From Fen-1258 sp964441505 (GTDB lineage: Bacteria > Bacteroidota > Ignavibacteria > Ignavibacteriales > Melioribacteraceae): a stretch of DNA of 64,000 nt. Below the pieces are notes generated by a model. That model was not told the origin of the DNA. It saw only the letters and a list, made by a program, of their open reading frames with translations, and ran no database searches. The stretch covers positions 1-64,000 of the forward strand of contig CAYTUV010000016.1 in the NCBI GenBank assembly GCA_964441505.1, given 5' to 3'. This document shows positions 15,961 through 25,291 of the stretch, piece by piece. The translations under genes were made by a program, and so were the position numbers. Position 1 is the stretch's first letter. The number at the start of each line of letters is the position of its first letter.

Positions 15961-16200
15961 TTATCCAATCCAATTCTCAGATGTGTGAGAGAATGGTCTA
16001 CTTCTTTTTTCCGGCTTTTGTGACTCTGATTTTGGCGGCTGATTTTTTGTAATTTCATCAGCAGGTGAGGTAAAGTCAGAAATAAAAGTCAGCGTGTTCC
16101 TATCTTGGGGATTACCTTGCTCTCTGCTTCTTTGAACACGTCCCGGAATTGCCGGCCATTTAGATTTTGCGCCTGAGTCGGATATAGTCAGTACGCTCAT
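15961..16200 (-). CDS. Possible small hypothetical protein
   Basis: A 79-residue reading frame that I do not recognise, polar and rich in Ser, Pro, Lys and Arg, probably disordered, without signal or membrane segment. The case for it is a near-ideal AGGAGG ribosome-binding site six bases before the ATG, unusual strength for this window, and otherwise empty DNA. The case against is low complexity and no recognised family. An overlapping frame on the other strand (15840-16052) has no such start signal. Confidence 0.5.
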   Translation of the reverse strand: MSVLTISDSGAKSKWPAIPGRVQRSREQGNPQDRNTLTFISDFTSPADEITKNQPPKSESQKPEKRSRPFSHTSENWIG

Positions 16201-16474
16201 TTGTACCTCCTATATAATTAAACTGTATGCGAGAGAAATTATGAAATGTGAGAAGAATAAAATATTCTCTGTGTAAATATAAGAAATTGAGAGGTAGAAG
16301 TAACTAAAATTATAATTCCAGTTTTTATGGTTGAATAATGGGGTTATTCAAAATTGACATGTAAGGGATGAATGGAAAAATGCGGTTTGTGTCGAATTGA
16401 GTTCAACCCAAAATTTATTCCGACCGCACTAAAAGCAATACATCTAAAATTCATTGTCCACACAACAGGCAAGA
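16201..16474. other. Intergenic stretch with no recognised element
   Basis: This AT-rich gap lies between the small frame at 15961-16200 and the end of the SDR gene. I see no tRNA, no strong hairpin followed by T, and no copy of the intergenic repeat families. The part nearest 16210 should contain the promoter of the small frame. Confidence 0.4.
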
Positions 16475-17257
16475 TCAATTTGAATTATCTTCTCTGTAAA
16501 CTACTGTTGCACTGGCCTGCCTTGCTGCAAGAAGTGTAATCTCTGCGATATTAACATGCGCAGGGCGTGTAGCACAAAACACAACAGCATCTGCAACATC
16601 TTCACCCGTAAGAGGAGTCAATCCTTTATAAACATTTTTAGCTTTCTCTTCATCACCGTAAAAACGAATTTTACTGAATTCAGTCTCAACCAGGCCGGAA
16701 TCAATTGTGCTTACAAGAATATTTTTATCGATGGTGTCCATTCTCAAAGATCTTGTAATTGCATCAACCGCATGTTTAGAGGCACAGTATACCGCGCCTT
16801 TGGGATATGCCTCATGACCGGCAATCGAACCGATGTTAATTATATGTCCACTCTTTCGCTCTATCATACCGGGTAAAATAAAATGCGTAACGTATAATAA
16901 TCCTTTAACGTTTGTATCGATCATCTCTTCCCAGCCATCAGGATTATCTTCATAAAATTTATTTAAGCCACGTCCAAGTCCGGCATTGTTGATCAGTATA
17001 TCGATCTTCTTAAATTCTTCCGGCAGCGATGCAATAGCCTTTCCTACTTCATCACGTTTAGTTACATCCAATTTAAAAGCAAATACTTTTACACCAAATT
17101 TTATGCGGATATCTTCGGCAATTTCATTCACTAAATTTAAGCGACGGGCACTAATGATAAGATTGGCGCCTTGTTCGGCAAACGCATAAGCTGATGCTTT
17201 GCCAATACCAGATGTTGCCCCCGTAATAAAAACAAATTTTCCCTTTACTGATTTCAT
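16475..17257 (-). CDS. SDR family NAD(P)-dependent oxidoreductase (YdfG-like)
   Basis: A classical short-chain dehydrogenase of 260 residues. The nucleotide-binding motif is TGATSGIGK (12-20), NNAG is at 90-93, and the catalytic residues are Ser144, Tyr157 and Lys161 in YCASK. The C-terminal ATRPAHVNIAEI and QASATVVYRE are typical of the YdfG group, which oxidises L-allo-threonine, serine and 3-hydroxy acids with NADP. Substrate is therefore probably a 3-hydroxy acid, by family. It is divergent from the cbb3 oxidase genes with a 92-base gap and has its own GAGGAG ribosome-binding site. Confidence 0.88.
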   Translation of the reverse strand: MKSVKGKFVFITGATSGIGKASAYAFAEQGANLIISARRLNLVNEIAEDIRIKFGVKVFAFKLDVTKRDEVGKAIASLPEEFKKIDILINNAGLGRGLNKFYEDNPDGWEEMIDTNVKGLLYVTHFILPGMIERKSGHIINIGSIAGHEAYPKGAVYCASKHAVDAITRSLRMDTIDKNILVSTIDSGLVETEFSKIRFYGDEEKAKNVYKGLTPLTGEDVADAVVFCATRPAHVNIAEITLLAARQASATVVYREDNSN

Positions 17258-17349
17258 AAACTCCTCAAAGGATTTTCAAAATTTTCGCTCCAAATTTAGT
17301 ACAATTTCATTTCATTTCTAATTCGACAAACTGTCCGCAGTTTTTTATC

Positions 17350-19821
17350 TTGAACTTGCTTTTCAAACCGCTTAATAACTCAGAAGTACAATTGGAACAG
17401 ACAGACATTTTAGATAAAGATAGAACTACAATTATCAGTTGTTATCACTGCGGTGATGAATGTCCGGATGAATCTATAAGTATTGCCGGAAAAATATTTT
17501 GCTGCAACGGATGTAAAACTGTATTTGAACTGCTTGAAGGAAGCAACCTTTGCGATTACTACTCCATAGACCGGAATCCGGGGTTAACACGAAAACATTA
17601 CATTGAACGCAACTACGAATTTCTCGACGATCAGGAGCTGAAACAAAAATTAGTCGATTTTACCGACGGAAAGTTATCAAGGGTGACATTTGATATTCCT
17701 CAGATGCACTGCAGTTCATGCATTTGGATACTTGAAAATCTATACAATCTCAATGCCGGCATAAGATCATCTAAAGTCAATTTTCTTCAAAAAAAAATTT
17801 TTATTGCTTTTTCAGAAGAGTCAACCTCATTAAAAGAAATTGTTCAGTTGCTTGATTCGCTCGGTTACGAACCACAGCTCAATCTTGCCGGGAAAAAAGA
17901 GGAGAAATCTAAAAGCGAGTATAAAGATCTTTACTATAAAGTTGGTGTAGCAGGATTTTGTTTTGGCAATATAATGCTTCTGAGTTTTCCGGAATATCTT
18001 TCAATAAACATCTCCGGGCAGGATCAGCTTAAACATATTTTCGCATACCTCAATCTTATTCTTTCACTCCCCGTTTTCTTTTACAGCGCTAACGGTTACT
18101 TTATTTCTGCCTGGAAAGGATTGAAGAAAAAGATTGTCAACATAGATGTTCCTCTTGCGCTTGGCCTTGCAGTCTTATTTATAAGAAGTCTGGTTGAAAT
18201 TATCTTTTTGAATGGTGCCGGTTATCTGGATTCACTTTCCGGATTAGTATTATTTCTTCTAGCCGGAAAACTATTTCAGAACAAAACTTATGATACAATT
18301 AATTTCGAGCGGGACTATAAATCATATTTCCCCATATCAATTACAATCAGAAAAGATGAAAATGAAACTACAATTCCTGTTGAGAAATTATCAATAGGTG
18401 ACAGACTTATAATCCGCAACAATGAATTGATTCCAGCTGATTCAATTCTGATAAAAGGAACCGCCAATATTGACTATAGTTTTGTTACGGGTGAATCAAT
18501 TCCGGTACAAAAATTAAACGGAGAAATGCTTTATGCCGGCGGAAAGCAGATTGGCGGAGCATTGGAAGTTGAAACGATAAAAGATGTGTCGCAAAGTTAT
18601 TTAACCCAGCTCTGGAATAATAGAGCATTCCGAAAGGAAGATCGTGAGCAGGATTCAAAAATTATTTCTTTTGCAAATGTTGTGAGTAAATATTTTACGT
18701 TTGCCGTAATCGCACTTGCGGTGGCTGCCGCAGTTATATGGCTGCCCGATACGATTCTCGCGTTCAACGCTTTTACGGCTGTTTTAATTGTTGCATGTCC
18801 GTGTGCGCTTGCACTATCAACACCATTCGCTCTCGGAAATACACTCCGGGTTTTTGGAAAAAACAAATTTTATCTGAAGAACACATTCATCATCGAAAAA
18901 CTTGCTGCAGTTGATTCAATTGTTTTTGATAAAACCGGCACAATTACGGAGAACAGCGTTTCATCAGCTCAGTTCGAAGGATCTGTCTTGAGTGAAACTG
19001 AAAAAAATATAGTCAAATCAATCGTCCGGAATTCAGCCCATCCGCTTAGCACGGCAATATTCAATTCAATCGATTCCGGGGTCATTAAACCTGTAGAGGA
19101 TTTCGTCGAGCAAACAGGCCGGGGAATTCATGCAAATGTAGAAGGGATTGATGTAAGGATTGGTTCGCACATTTTCCTGAATATTCAGAATGAAGCAGAC
19201 TCAAATAACAAAGCAACAAAAGTCTTTCTTTCATTAAACGGAAAAGTGCGGGGTTATTTTAAAATTGCCAACAAGTATCGTGAAGGATTATCCGAGAGTA
19301 TAACCGAGCTAGAGAAAAACTATGAACTCTCACTCCTTTCAGGTGATAACACCGGCGAACTGGAAACTCTTCGGAAATTTTTTGGCAATGTAAATGAGCT
19401 TCATTTTCTTCAGTCGCCGCAGGATAAACTGGATTTCGTAAATGCTCTTCGGAAAAAAGGAAAAAAAGTTTTAATGATAGGGGACGGACTAAATGACGCA
19501 GGTGCTCTGAAACAAAGTGATGTCGGAATTTCTATTTCGGATAACACAAATAATTTTTCTCCGGCATGTGATGGTATTCTGGATTCGGCATCATTCAGCC
19601 GTTTGAAAGATTTTATCTCATTCTCGAAGACCAGTAAAAAAATTATTATTTACAGTTTTGTCTTATCCTTGATTTACAATATTTTCGGATTGGGATTTGC
19701 GTTTCAGGGAACGCTTTCCCCGCTCATAGCAGCGATTCTCATGCCGGTCAGTTCAATCTCGGCAGTTTTATTTACTTCGATTTCGATAAATGTAATGGCA
19801 AAGCGTAAAGGTTTATTATAA
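17350..19821 (+). CDS. ccoI: Copper-translocating P-type ATPase of cbb3 oxidase assembly
   Basis: A P1B ATPase that moves copper across the inner membrane for cbb3 oxidase maturation. The 823 residues start with a cysteine-rich metal-binding domain (CYHCGDEC 31-38, CCNGC 51-55), then an HMA domain with MHCSSC (Cys121, Cys124), membrane segments, the ion-binding CPC at 483-485, the phosphorylation motif DKTGT with Asp527, and GDGLNDAGAL. No ATG is available before residue 119, so the start must be a rare codon; TTG at 17350 keeps the whole cysteine-rich domain and is the best choice. It overlaps the next gene by one base (TAATG) and opens the oxidase locus. Confidence 0.93.
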   Translation: MNLLFKPLNNSEVQLEQTDILDKDRTTIISCYHCGDECPDESISIAGKIFCCNGCKTVFELLEGSNLCDYYSIDRNPGLTRKHYIERNYEFLDDQELKQKLVDFTDGKLSRVTFDIPQMHCSSCIWILENLYNLNAGIRSSKVNFLQKKIFIAFSEESTSLKEIVQLLDSLGYEPQLNLAGKKEEKSKSEYKDLYYKVGVAGFCFGNIMLLSFPEYLSINISGQDQLKHIFAYLNLILSLPVFFYSANGYFISAWKGLKKKIVNIDVPLALGLAVLFIRSLVEIIFLNGAGYLDSLSGLVLFLLAGKLFQNKTYDTINFERDYKSYFPISITIRKDENETTIPVEKLSIGDRLIIRNNELIPADSILIKGTANIDYSFVTGESIPVQKLNGEMLYAGGKQIGGALEVETIKDVSQSYLTQLWNNRAFRKEDREQDSKIISFANVVSKYFTFAVIALAVAAAVIWLPDTILAFNAFTAVLIVACPCALALSTPFALGNTLRVFGKNKFYLKNTFIIEKLAAVDSIVFDKTGTITENSVSSAQFEGSVLSETEKNIVKSIVRNSAHPLSTAIFNSIDSGVIKPVEDFVEQTGRGIHANVEGIDVRIGSHIFLNIQNEADSNNKATKVFLSLNGKVRGYFKIANKYREGLSESITELEKNYELSLLSGDNTGELETLRKFFGNVNELHFLQSPQDKLDFVNALRKKGKKVLMIGDGLNDAGALKQSDVGISISDNTNNFSPACDGILDSASFSRLKDFISFSKTSKKIIIYSFVLSLIYNIFGLGFAFQGTLSPLIAAILMPVSSISAVLFTSISINVMAKRKGLL

Positions 19822-20012
19822 TGTCTGTAATTATTGTTCTAATTGGAGCGAGTCTGTTAGTTGCAACCGGCTTTTTGATCGCATATTTGTGGGCGGTTAA
19901 GAGCGGTCAGTATGAGGATAAGTATACGCCGTCCGTTAGAATTCTTTTTGAAGATTCTAATAAGCGAGAAGCTAAAGGCAAGAAGCAAGAAGTAACAGAG
20001 GATAAAAAATAG
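19821..20012 (+). CDS. ccoS: cbb3-type oxidase assembly protein CcoS
   Basis: A 63-residue single-span membrane protein needed to insert cofactors into cbb3 oxidase. The N-terminal segment IIVLIGASLLVATGFLIAYLW is followed by KSGQYED, the conserved CcoS motif. It starts on the last base of ccoI (TAATG). The last 15 residues are Lys/Glu-rich and encoded by DNA that looks like a short-word repeat (AAGGCAAGAAGCAAGAAG), so the C-terminal tail may be an extension by repeat insertion. Confidence 0.9.
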   Translation: MSVIIVLIGASLLVATGFLIAYLWAVKSGQYEDKYTPSVRILFEDSNKREAKGKKQEVTEDKK

Positions 20013-20060
20013 TTCTAATCTTCTACCTCTGACTTTTCGCGTCTAACCTCTTACATGGTG
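20013..20060. repeat. Pyrimidine-rich short-word repeat after ccoS
   Basis: The gap after ccoS reads as variations of TTCTAATCTTCTACCTC and TCTAACCTCTTAC. It is roughly complementary in style to the purine-rich 3' end of ccoS (19966-20000), so the two could form a long imperfect hairpin. The style matches other intergenic word repeats in the window, such as 2545-2608. Confidence 0.45.
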
Positions 20061-20094
20061 AAAACAATCAATCATTAAATCAGGAGTTCTCTTA

Positions 20095-22221
20095 ATGCAG
20101 GTTGAGAAATTCAGTTATGATAATAATGTCGTCAAACAGTTTGTAATAGCGGCAGTGGTTTTCGCTATCGTTGGAATGCTTGTCGGTTTAACTATAGCAG
20201 TACAGCTTTATGTCCCGGAGTTAAATCTCGGCATTGCGTGGCTGACATTCGGACGGCTGCGCCCGCTTCACACAAATGCCGTGATCTTTGCGTTTGTTGG
20301 AAATATAATTTTCGCCGGTATTTATTATTCTCTACAGAGAGTTGTAAAAGCAAGAATGTGGAGTGATAAACTAAGTCAAATCCATTTTTGGGGATGGCAG
20401 TTTATAATTCTTGCTGCTGCCATCAGCCTCCCTCTTGGTATAACAACCAGCAAAGAATACGCAGAGCTCGAATGGCCGATCGATCTCATGATTGCAATTG
20501 TGTGGTTGGTTTTCGGCGCAAATTTATTCGGAACAATTATTAAGAGACGCGAAAAACATATGTACGTTGCTGTCTGGTTTTATATCGCAACATTCGTAAC
20601 TATTACTGTTCTCCACGTTGTAAACTCAATTGAAATTCCTGTTAGTTTTCTAAAAAGCTATCCGGTGTATGCCGGTGTGCAGGATGCGCTCGTTCAGTGG
20701 TGGTACGGACATAACGCTGTGGCATTCTTCCTTACAACTCCGTTTCTTGGATTGATGTATTACTTCCTTCCAAAAGCTGCTAACCGCCCGGTTTACTCAT
20801 ATAGATTATCTATACTTCATTTTTGGGCATTAATATTTCTCTACATCTGGGCAGGTCCGCATCATCTTCTCTATTCTGCTCTGCCGGACTGGGCTCAATC
20901 GCTGGGAACAGTTTTTTCGATTATGCTAATCGCTCCCTCCTGGGGCGGAATGTTGAACGGGTTGTTAACATTGCGCGGAGCCTGGGACCGGGTTCGTGAA
21001 GATCCTATTCTAAAATTTATGGTTGTCGCTATTACTGCTTACGGTATGGCAACTTTTGAAGGTCCGATGCTCTCTCTTAAAAATGTAAATGCGATTTCAC
21101 ATTTTACCGATTGGACAATAGCGCATGTGCACGTAGGCGCTCTGGGATGGAACGGAATGTTATCATTTGGAATTTTATATTGGATGATTCCAAAGATGTG
21201 GGGCACTCATTTGTATTCGAAGAAATCTGCAAATCTGCATTTTTGGATTTCAACTCTCGGTATAGTTTTTTATGCCGTACCGATGTACTGGGCGGGTGTA
21301 GCTCAGGCGTTAATGTGGAAACAATTTACTCCGCTTGGGGTTCTTCAATATCCCAATTTCTTAGAGACTACTCTTCAAATCATACCGATGTATATAATAC
21401 GTTCTTTCGGCGGATTACTCTATTTCGCTGGATTATTTTTGATGGTGCACAATTTAATGATGACTGCAAAGCAGGGTAAGTTTATTAAAAATGAAGAGAC
21501 AGAAGCCCCGCCAATGGATCGTGAATCGGACAAAATTCAGAGAGGAATGATTCATCGCTGGCTTGAAAAAAGACCTGTCAAGTTTGCACTTCTTTCTGCT
21601 GTTGTTGTTTTGATAGGTGGTCTTGTTGAAATGGTTCCTACATTTTTAATCAAATCAAATATTCCAACTATTACTGCGGTGAAACCATATTCGCCACTCG
21701 AACTGCAAGGAAGAGATATTTACATTCGCGAAGGATGCGTTTCATGTCACTCGCAGCTTGTTCGTCCGTTCAGATCTGAAACGGAACGGTATGGAGAGTA
21801 TTCTAAAGCCGGAGAATTTGTTTATGATCATCCGTTTCTGTGGGGATCGAAAAGAACCGGACCTGATTTAATGAGAGAGGGGGGAAAGTATTCAAATCTC
21901 TGGCACTATCTTCATATGGAGGATCCGCGTCAGATGTCGCCGGGTTCGATTATGCCCCGTTACCCGTGGCTGTCAACACAAACATTAGATACATCCAGCA
22001 CACATGCGAAAATTAACGCGATGCGTTTGCTGGGTGTTCCTTATGAAATTGGATATGAAAATTTTGCGAATGACGATTTAATGAAGCAGGCCAATCTCAT
22101 CACCGCAGATCTGCAAAAGAACGGTGTGCCGGCTGAACCGGACAAAGAAATAATCGCACTGATAGCATATCTCCAGCGAATGGGAACAGATATAAAAATA
22201 AACCAGGCGGCAGGTAAATAA
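20095..22221 (+). CDS. ccoNO: cbb3-type cytochrome c oxidase, fused subunits I and II
   Basis: One 708-residue protein joins the catalytic subunit CcoN and the monohaem cytochrome c subunit CcoO. Residues 1-490 are the multi-span haem-copper subunit: RLRPLHTNAVIFAFVGN, WWYGHNAVAFFLT and HVHVGALGWNG carry haem and CuB histidine ligands. After a linker near 490 and one membrane span, the CcoO part has the haem site CVSCH (548-552) and the typical QLVRPFRSE and GPDLMREGGKYS. Such fusions are known in Bacteroidota. The enzyme reduces oxygen with high affinity and pumps protons. AGGAG lies before the ATG, and the stop overlaps the next start. Confidence 0.95.
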   Translation: MQVEKFSYDNNVVKQFVIAAVVFAIVGMLVGLTIAVQLYVPELNLGIAWLTFGRLRPLHTNAVIFAFVGNIIFAGIYYSLQRVVKARMWSDKLSQIHFWGWQFIILAAAISLPLGITTSKEYAELEWPIDLMIAIVWLVFGANLFGTIIKRREKHMYVAVWFYIATFVTITVLHVVNSIEIPVSFLKSYPVYAGVQDALVQWWYGHNAVAFFLTTPFLGLMYYFLPKAANRPVYSYRLSILHFWALIFLYIWAGPHHLLYSALPDWAQSLGTVFSIMLIAPSWGGMLNGLLTLRGAWDRVREDPILKFMVVAITAYGMATFEGPMLSLKNVNAISHFTDWTIAHVHVGALGWNGMLSFGILYWMIPKMWGTHLYSKKSANLHFWISTLGIVFYAVPMYWAGVAQALMWKQFTPLGVLQYPNFLETTLQIIPMYIIRSFGGLLYFAGLFLMVHNLMMTAKQGKFIKNEETEAPPMDRESDKIQRGMIHRWLEKRPVKFALLSAVVVLIGGLVEMVPTFLIKSNIPTITAVKPYSPLELQGRDIYIREGCVSCHSQLVRPFRSETERYGEYSKAGEFVYDHPFLWGSKRTGPDLMREGGKYSNLWHYLHMEDPRQMSPGSIMPRYPWLSTQTLDTSSTHAKINAMRLLGVPYEIGYENFANDDLMKQANLITADLQKNGVPAEPDKEIIALIAYLQRMGTDIKINQAAGK

Positions 22222-22427
22222 TGTTATCAAATAATTTAAGTAACATAGAAGGTGTTTCGGTTTTTCCGATCATATCCTTGATTGTGTTCTTCCTATTTTT
22301 TGCAGTTACAATAGTTTGGGTTCTACGTCTGGATAAAAAATACATCGTTCGGATGGGAAATCTTCCGTTCGAATCAAATTCGGAAAACAATAATAATTCA
22401 GAGATGAAAGATGAAGTCAACCAATAA
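22221..22427 (+). CDS. ccoQ: cbb3 oxidase small subunit CcoQ-like
   Basis: A 68-residue protein with one membrane span (residues 14-35) followed by a short charged tail rich in Asn. Size, topology and position between ccoNO and ccoP match CcoQ/FixQ, which stabilises the oxidase. It starts one base inside the end of ccoNO and overlaps the start of ccoP by 17 bases. Sequence similarity within this family is weak, so the call rests mainly on context. Confidence 0.72.
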   Translation: MLSNNLSNIEGVSVFPIISLIVFFLFFAVTIVWVLRLDKKYIVRMGNLPFESNSENNNNSEMKDEVNQ

Positions 22428-23301
22428 AAATTTCTTTGCGTTTCTCATATTGCTGATCTCACTGTTCAATCAGTCTCCCCTTATTGCTGCAACAGAGGGC
22501 GGTTTTGATCTTGATAAAATTATGAAGGTAATGCTGATAATAACTTTGGTTGTTATTGTTTTCGTGATGTGGCTTGCCGTTGTTTATTCGGAGAAGAATG
22601 ATAACAATGGAAATATATTTAAAGGACCGCTAGGTGCCTTCAAGAATTATATTACAAGATTGAGCCCAATGGAGAACGAACAGGAGTTGCTTCTTCATCA
22701 TGAGTATGACGGAATACGGGAACTTGACAATAAAATTCCACCGTGGTTTCACTTTCTCTTTTATGGTACAATCGTATGGGGAATAATCTATATGCTCGTC
22801 TTTCATGTTTTCAGTGATGGACAGGTTCAGACAAATGAATACAATACAGAAATTCAACAGGCTTCGTTGGAAAGACAGATATTAATCAAGTCCGGCGTTT
22901 TTCTTAACGAAGAAAGTGTTACAGAATTAAAAGATGCCGCAGCACTTGCCGAGGGAAAAGAAATATTTACTAAGAATTGCATTACATGTCACGCCGTTGA
23001 TGGAGGAGGAATAGTAGGTCCGAACTTAACAGATGATTTCTGGATTACAGGAGGCGGAATAAAAAATATTTTCAAAACAATTAAATACGGTGTACCCGCC
23101 AAAGGAATGATCAGCTGGCAGACACAACTGGATCCTAAAAAAATGCAGGCTGTCTCCTCGTATATAATCTCTTTGCATGGAACAAAGCCGGCTAATCCTA
23201 AAGCTCCACAAGGTGATAAGTGGGAAGAACCGAAATCAGACTCAACCAATACGAGTACAACAATAAATTTAAAAACAGTTTCTCTAATGAAGTCGTCCTA
23301 A
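22411..23301 (+). CDS. ccoP: cbb3 oxidase subunit III, single-haem CcoP
   Basis: The cytochrome c subunit that feeds electrons into cbb3 oxidase. The 296 residues have two N-terminal hydrophobic segments, the CcoP motif HEYDGIRELDNKIPPWF followed by a membrane span, and one cytochrome c domain with CITCH at 190-194 and a distal Met in PAKGMISW. Only one haem site is visible, while proteobacterial CcoP has two; single-haem forms are common in Bacteroidota. The C-terminal 40 residues are polar and low in complexity. It overlaps ccoQ. Confidence 0.9.
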   Translation: MKSTNKNFFAFLILLISLFNQSPLIAATEGGFDLDKIMKVMLIITLVVIVFVMWLAVVYSEKNDNNGNIFKGPLGAFKNYITRLSPMENEQELLLHHEYDGIRELDNKIPPWFHFLFYGTIVWGIIYMLVFHVFSDGQVQTNEYNTEIQQASLERQILIKSGVFLNEESVTELKDAAALAEGKEIFTKNCITCHAVDGGGIVGPNLTDDFWITGGGIKNIFKTIKYGVPAKGMISWQTQLDPKKMQAVSSYIISLHGTKPANPKAPQGDKWEEPKSDSTNTSTTINLKTVSLMKSS

Positions 23302-23325
23302 AAGTAATGTTTTATCGTAGAATAG

Positions 23326-23365
23326 CCCACGGATTACATAGATTAAACGGATTTTCGTAGATTAT
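23326..23365. repeat. Intergenic CACGGATTACATAGATTAAACGGATT repeat fragment
   Basis: In the 139-base gap between ccoP and ccoG, a run of GGATTACATAGATTAAACGG followed by ATTTTCGTAGATT repeats the word GATT at short intervals. It is of the same type as the palindrome at 13716-13785. No coding sequence or clear terminator is seen in the gap. Confidence 0.45.
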
Positions 23366-23440
23366 TTTTTTGAACAATTACTTTTGAGACAACTTCTCTT
23401 TAAGGACAGCACGGAGCTTCTCTAAGAATCAAAAGATGTT

Positions 23441-24847
23441 ATGCAAACACAGAACACAATCGAGAAAGAAGAAGAATTCAGGGATTCTCTTGCTACAGTT
23501 ACAAAAGAGGAAAACCGCAAATGGGTATTCCCTAAAAAACCTTCGGGTAAATTTTATAATGCACGCTCGATTGTTAGTGTATTATTGCTCACGTTTCTCT
23601 TCGGCGCCCCGTTCATTAAAATTAATGGACACCCCTTTATTATCTTAAATATTCTTGAAAGAAAATTTATTGTTTTTGGCATTCCTTTCGGTCCGCATGA
23701 CATTCATCTTTTCGCTCTCACAATGATAGCGGTGATTGTCGGTATTTTTTTATTCACAGTTGTTTATGGCAGAATTTTTTGCGGTTGGATTTGTCCGCAG
23801 ACAATTTTTATGGAGATGGTTTTCCGGAAGATTGAATATTGGATTGAAGGCGATGCCGGTAAACAGCGTGCTTTTAAAGCAGCGCCGATGAACGGTTCAA
23901 AATTTTTAAAGAAGACTTTCAAGCAAATAATTTTCTTTGCTACTTCTTTCGTCATTGCAAATACGTTTCTCTCTTATATCGTTGGAGTGGATAAGCTATA
24001 TCAGTACGTGAGAGAAACACCAATGGAACATGTGGGAATATTTGTAGCAATTTTAATTTTTTCTGGAATTTTCTATTTCGTGTTTGCATTCTTTCGCGAA
24101 CAGGCTTGTACATTGGTCTGTCCGTACGGCAGACTGCAAGGAGTAATGCTGGATCAGAACTCGATTGTTATCCACTACGATTATAAGCGTGGTGAACCCC
24201 GGGGCAAAATCAAAAAAGAATCTTCCGAAAATCTCGGCGAATGTATTGATTGCTACTTATGTGTGGATGTTTGTCCTACAGGAATTGATATTCGCAACGG
24301 TACTCAGCTCGAATGCGTCAATTGTACGGCATGTATTGATGCTTGTGATGATGTAATGGCAAAAGTTAAACGTCCCAAAGGACTTATCCGCTATGCATCC
24401 AAAAACGAAATTGAGAATGGTAAACGTTCCATCTTTACACCAAGGGCAATCGGATACACTATTGTACTAACGCTGCTTATAAGTCTTATTTCATTTCTGC
24501 TTATCAACCGCTCGGAAGTTGAACTGAGCATTCTCCGCTCTCCAGGTATGTTGTATCAGGAACAACCGGATAATAGAATCAGTAATCTATATGATGTTAA
24601 GATTGTTAATAAATCATTCAACACCTTGCTCGCCTCATTGACAGTGGAAAACATTCCCTCGGCTGAAATTAGAATAATCGGGAGAGAATTGAATGTTGAA
24701 TCGCAGGGTGTAGCAGAAGCAAAATTTTTTGTAATCCTTCCCAAAGCGGAAATTCAATATCTTAAGACGCCAATTGTAATCGCTGTAAAATCGAAGGAAC
24801 AAATTTTAGATATTATTCAAACATCATTTCTTGGAAAGGTAAATTAG
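23441..24847 (+). CDS. ccoG: Cytochrome c oxidase accessory protein CcoG
   Basis: A 468-residue polyferredoxin-like membrane protein that supports cbb3 assembly, probably by reducing copper. It has about five membrane segments, the motif CGWICPQTIFMEMVFRK, a second cysteine pair in CTLVCPYGR, and two 4Fe-4S ferredoxin sites in CIDCYLCVDVCPTGIDIR and CVNCTACIDACD. The C-terminal 120 residues form an Ig-like periplasmic domain. Its stop is directly followed by the ATG of the FixH-like gene. Confidence 0.95.
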   Translation: MQTQNTIEKEEEFRDSLATVTKEENRKWVFPKKPSGKFYNARSIVSVLLLTFLFGAPFIKINGHPFIILNILERKFIVFGIPFGPHDIHLFALTMIAVIVGIFLFTVVYGRIFCGWICPQTIFMEMVFRKIEYWIEGDAGKQRAFKAAPMNGSKFLKKTFKQIIFFATSFVIANTFLSYIVGVDKLYQYVRETPMEHVGIFVAILIFSGIFYFVFAFFREQACTLVCPYGRLQGVMLDQNSIVIHYDYKRGEPRGKIKKESSENLGECIDCYLCVDVCPTGIDIRNGTQLECVNCTACIDACDDVMAKVKRPKGLIRYASKNEIENGKRSIFTPRAIGYTIVLTLLISLISFLLINRSEVELSILRSPGMLYQEQPDNRISNLYDVKIVNKSFNTLLASLTVENIPSAEIRIIGRELNVESQGVAEAKFFVILPKAEIQYLKTPIVIAVKSKEQILDIIQTSFLGKVN

Positions 24848-25291
24848 ATGAAATTAAGCTGGGGTTTCAACATAGCAGCATTTTACATCACCTTTGTAGT
24901 TCTACTGCTCATAGTGGTTTTTATTTTTATGAGTCAGGATGTTGGTTTGGTTACCGATGATTATTATGCAAAAGAAATTGCTTATCAGGAGGAAATCGAT
25001 AGAACGACCCGCACAAAAAATTTGACGGTACAACTTGATATAGCCGTTGAACCGGCGCAAATAAAATTTTTATTCCCTAAAATATTCAGCTGGCGTGAGA
25101 TTGGTGGTACAATTCATTTCTACCGTCCATCCGACAAAGAAAAGGATTTCATTGCAAACATTTCCTTAGATTCATCAAGAACTCAATTCATTGGTACAGA
25201 AAACCTAAAGAAGGGATTGTGGAAAATAAAAGTTGATTGGAAAGCTAAAGGTGTATCCTATTTCAACGAAAAGATTGTGATGGTGAACTGA
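24848..25291 (+). CDS. ccoH: FixH/CcoH family protein
   Basis: A 147-residue membrane-anchored protein with one N-terminal span (residues 8-29), the conserved DVGLVTDDYYAKEIAYQEEI stretch and a C-terminal beta-rich periplasmic part. FixH/CcoH is needed for stable cbb3 oxidase. It begins at the base after the ccoG stop and overlaps the next gene by one base. Confidence 0.9.
   Translation: MKLSWGFNIAAFYITFVVLLLIVVFIFMSQDVGLVTDDYYAKEIAYQEEIDRTTRTKNLTVQLDIAVEPAQIKFLFPKIFSWREIGGTIHFYRPSDKEKDFIANISLDSSRTQFIGTENLKKGLWKIKVDWKAKGVSYFNEKIVMVN

Noticed and set aside
15840..16052. 70-residue frame directly after the Sua5 gene
   Set aside because: No ribosome-binding site and no recognised motif; it overlaps the opposite frame that has a strong start signal.
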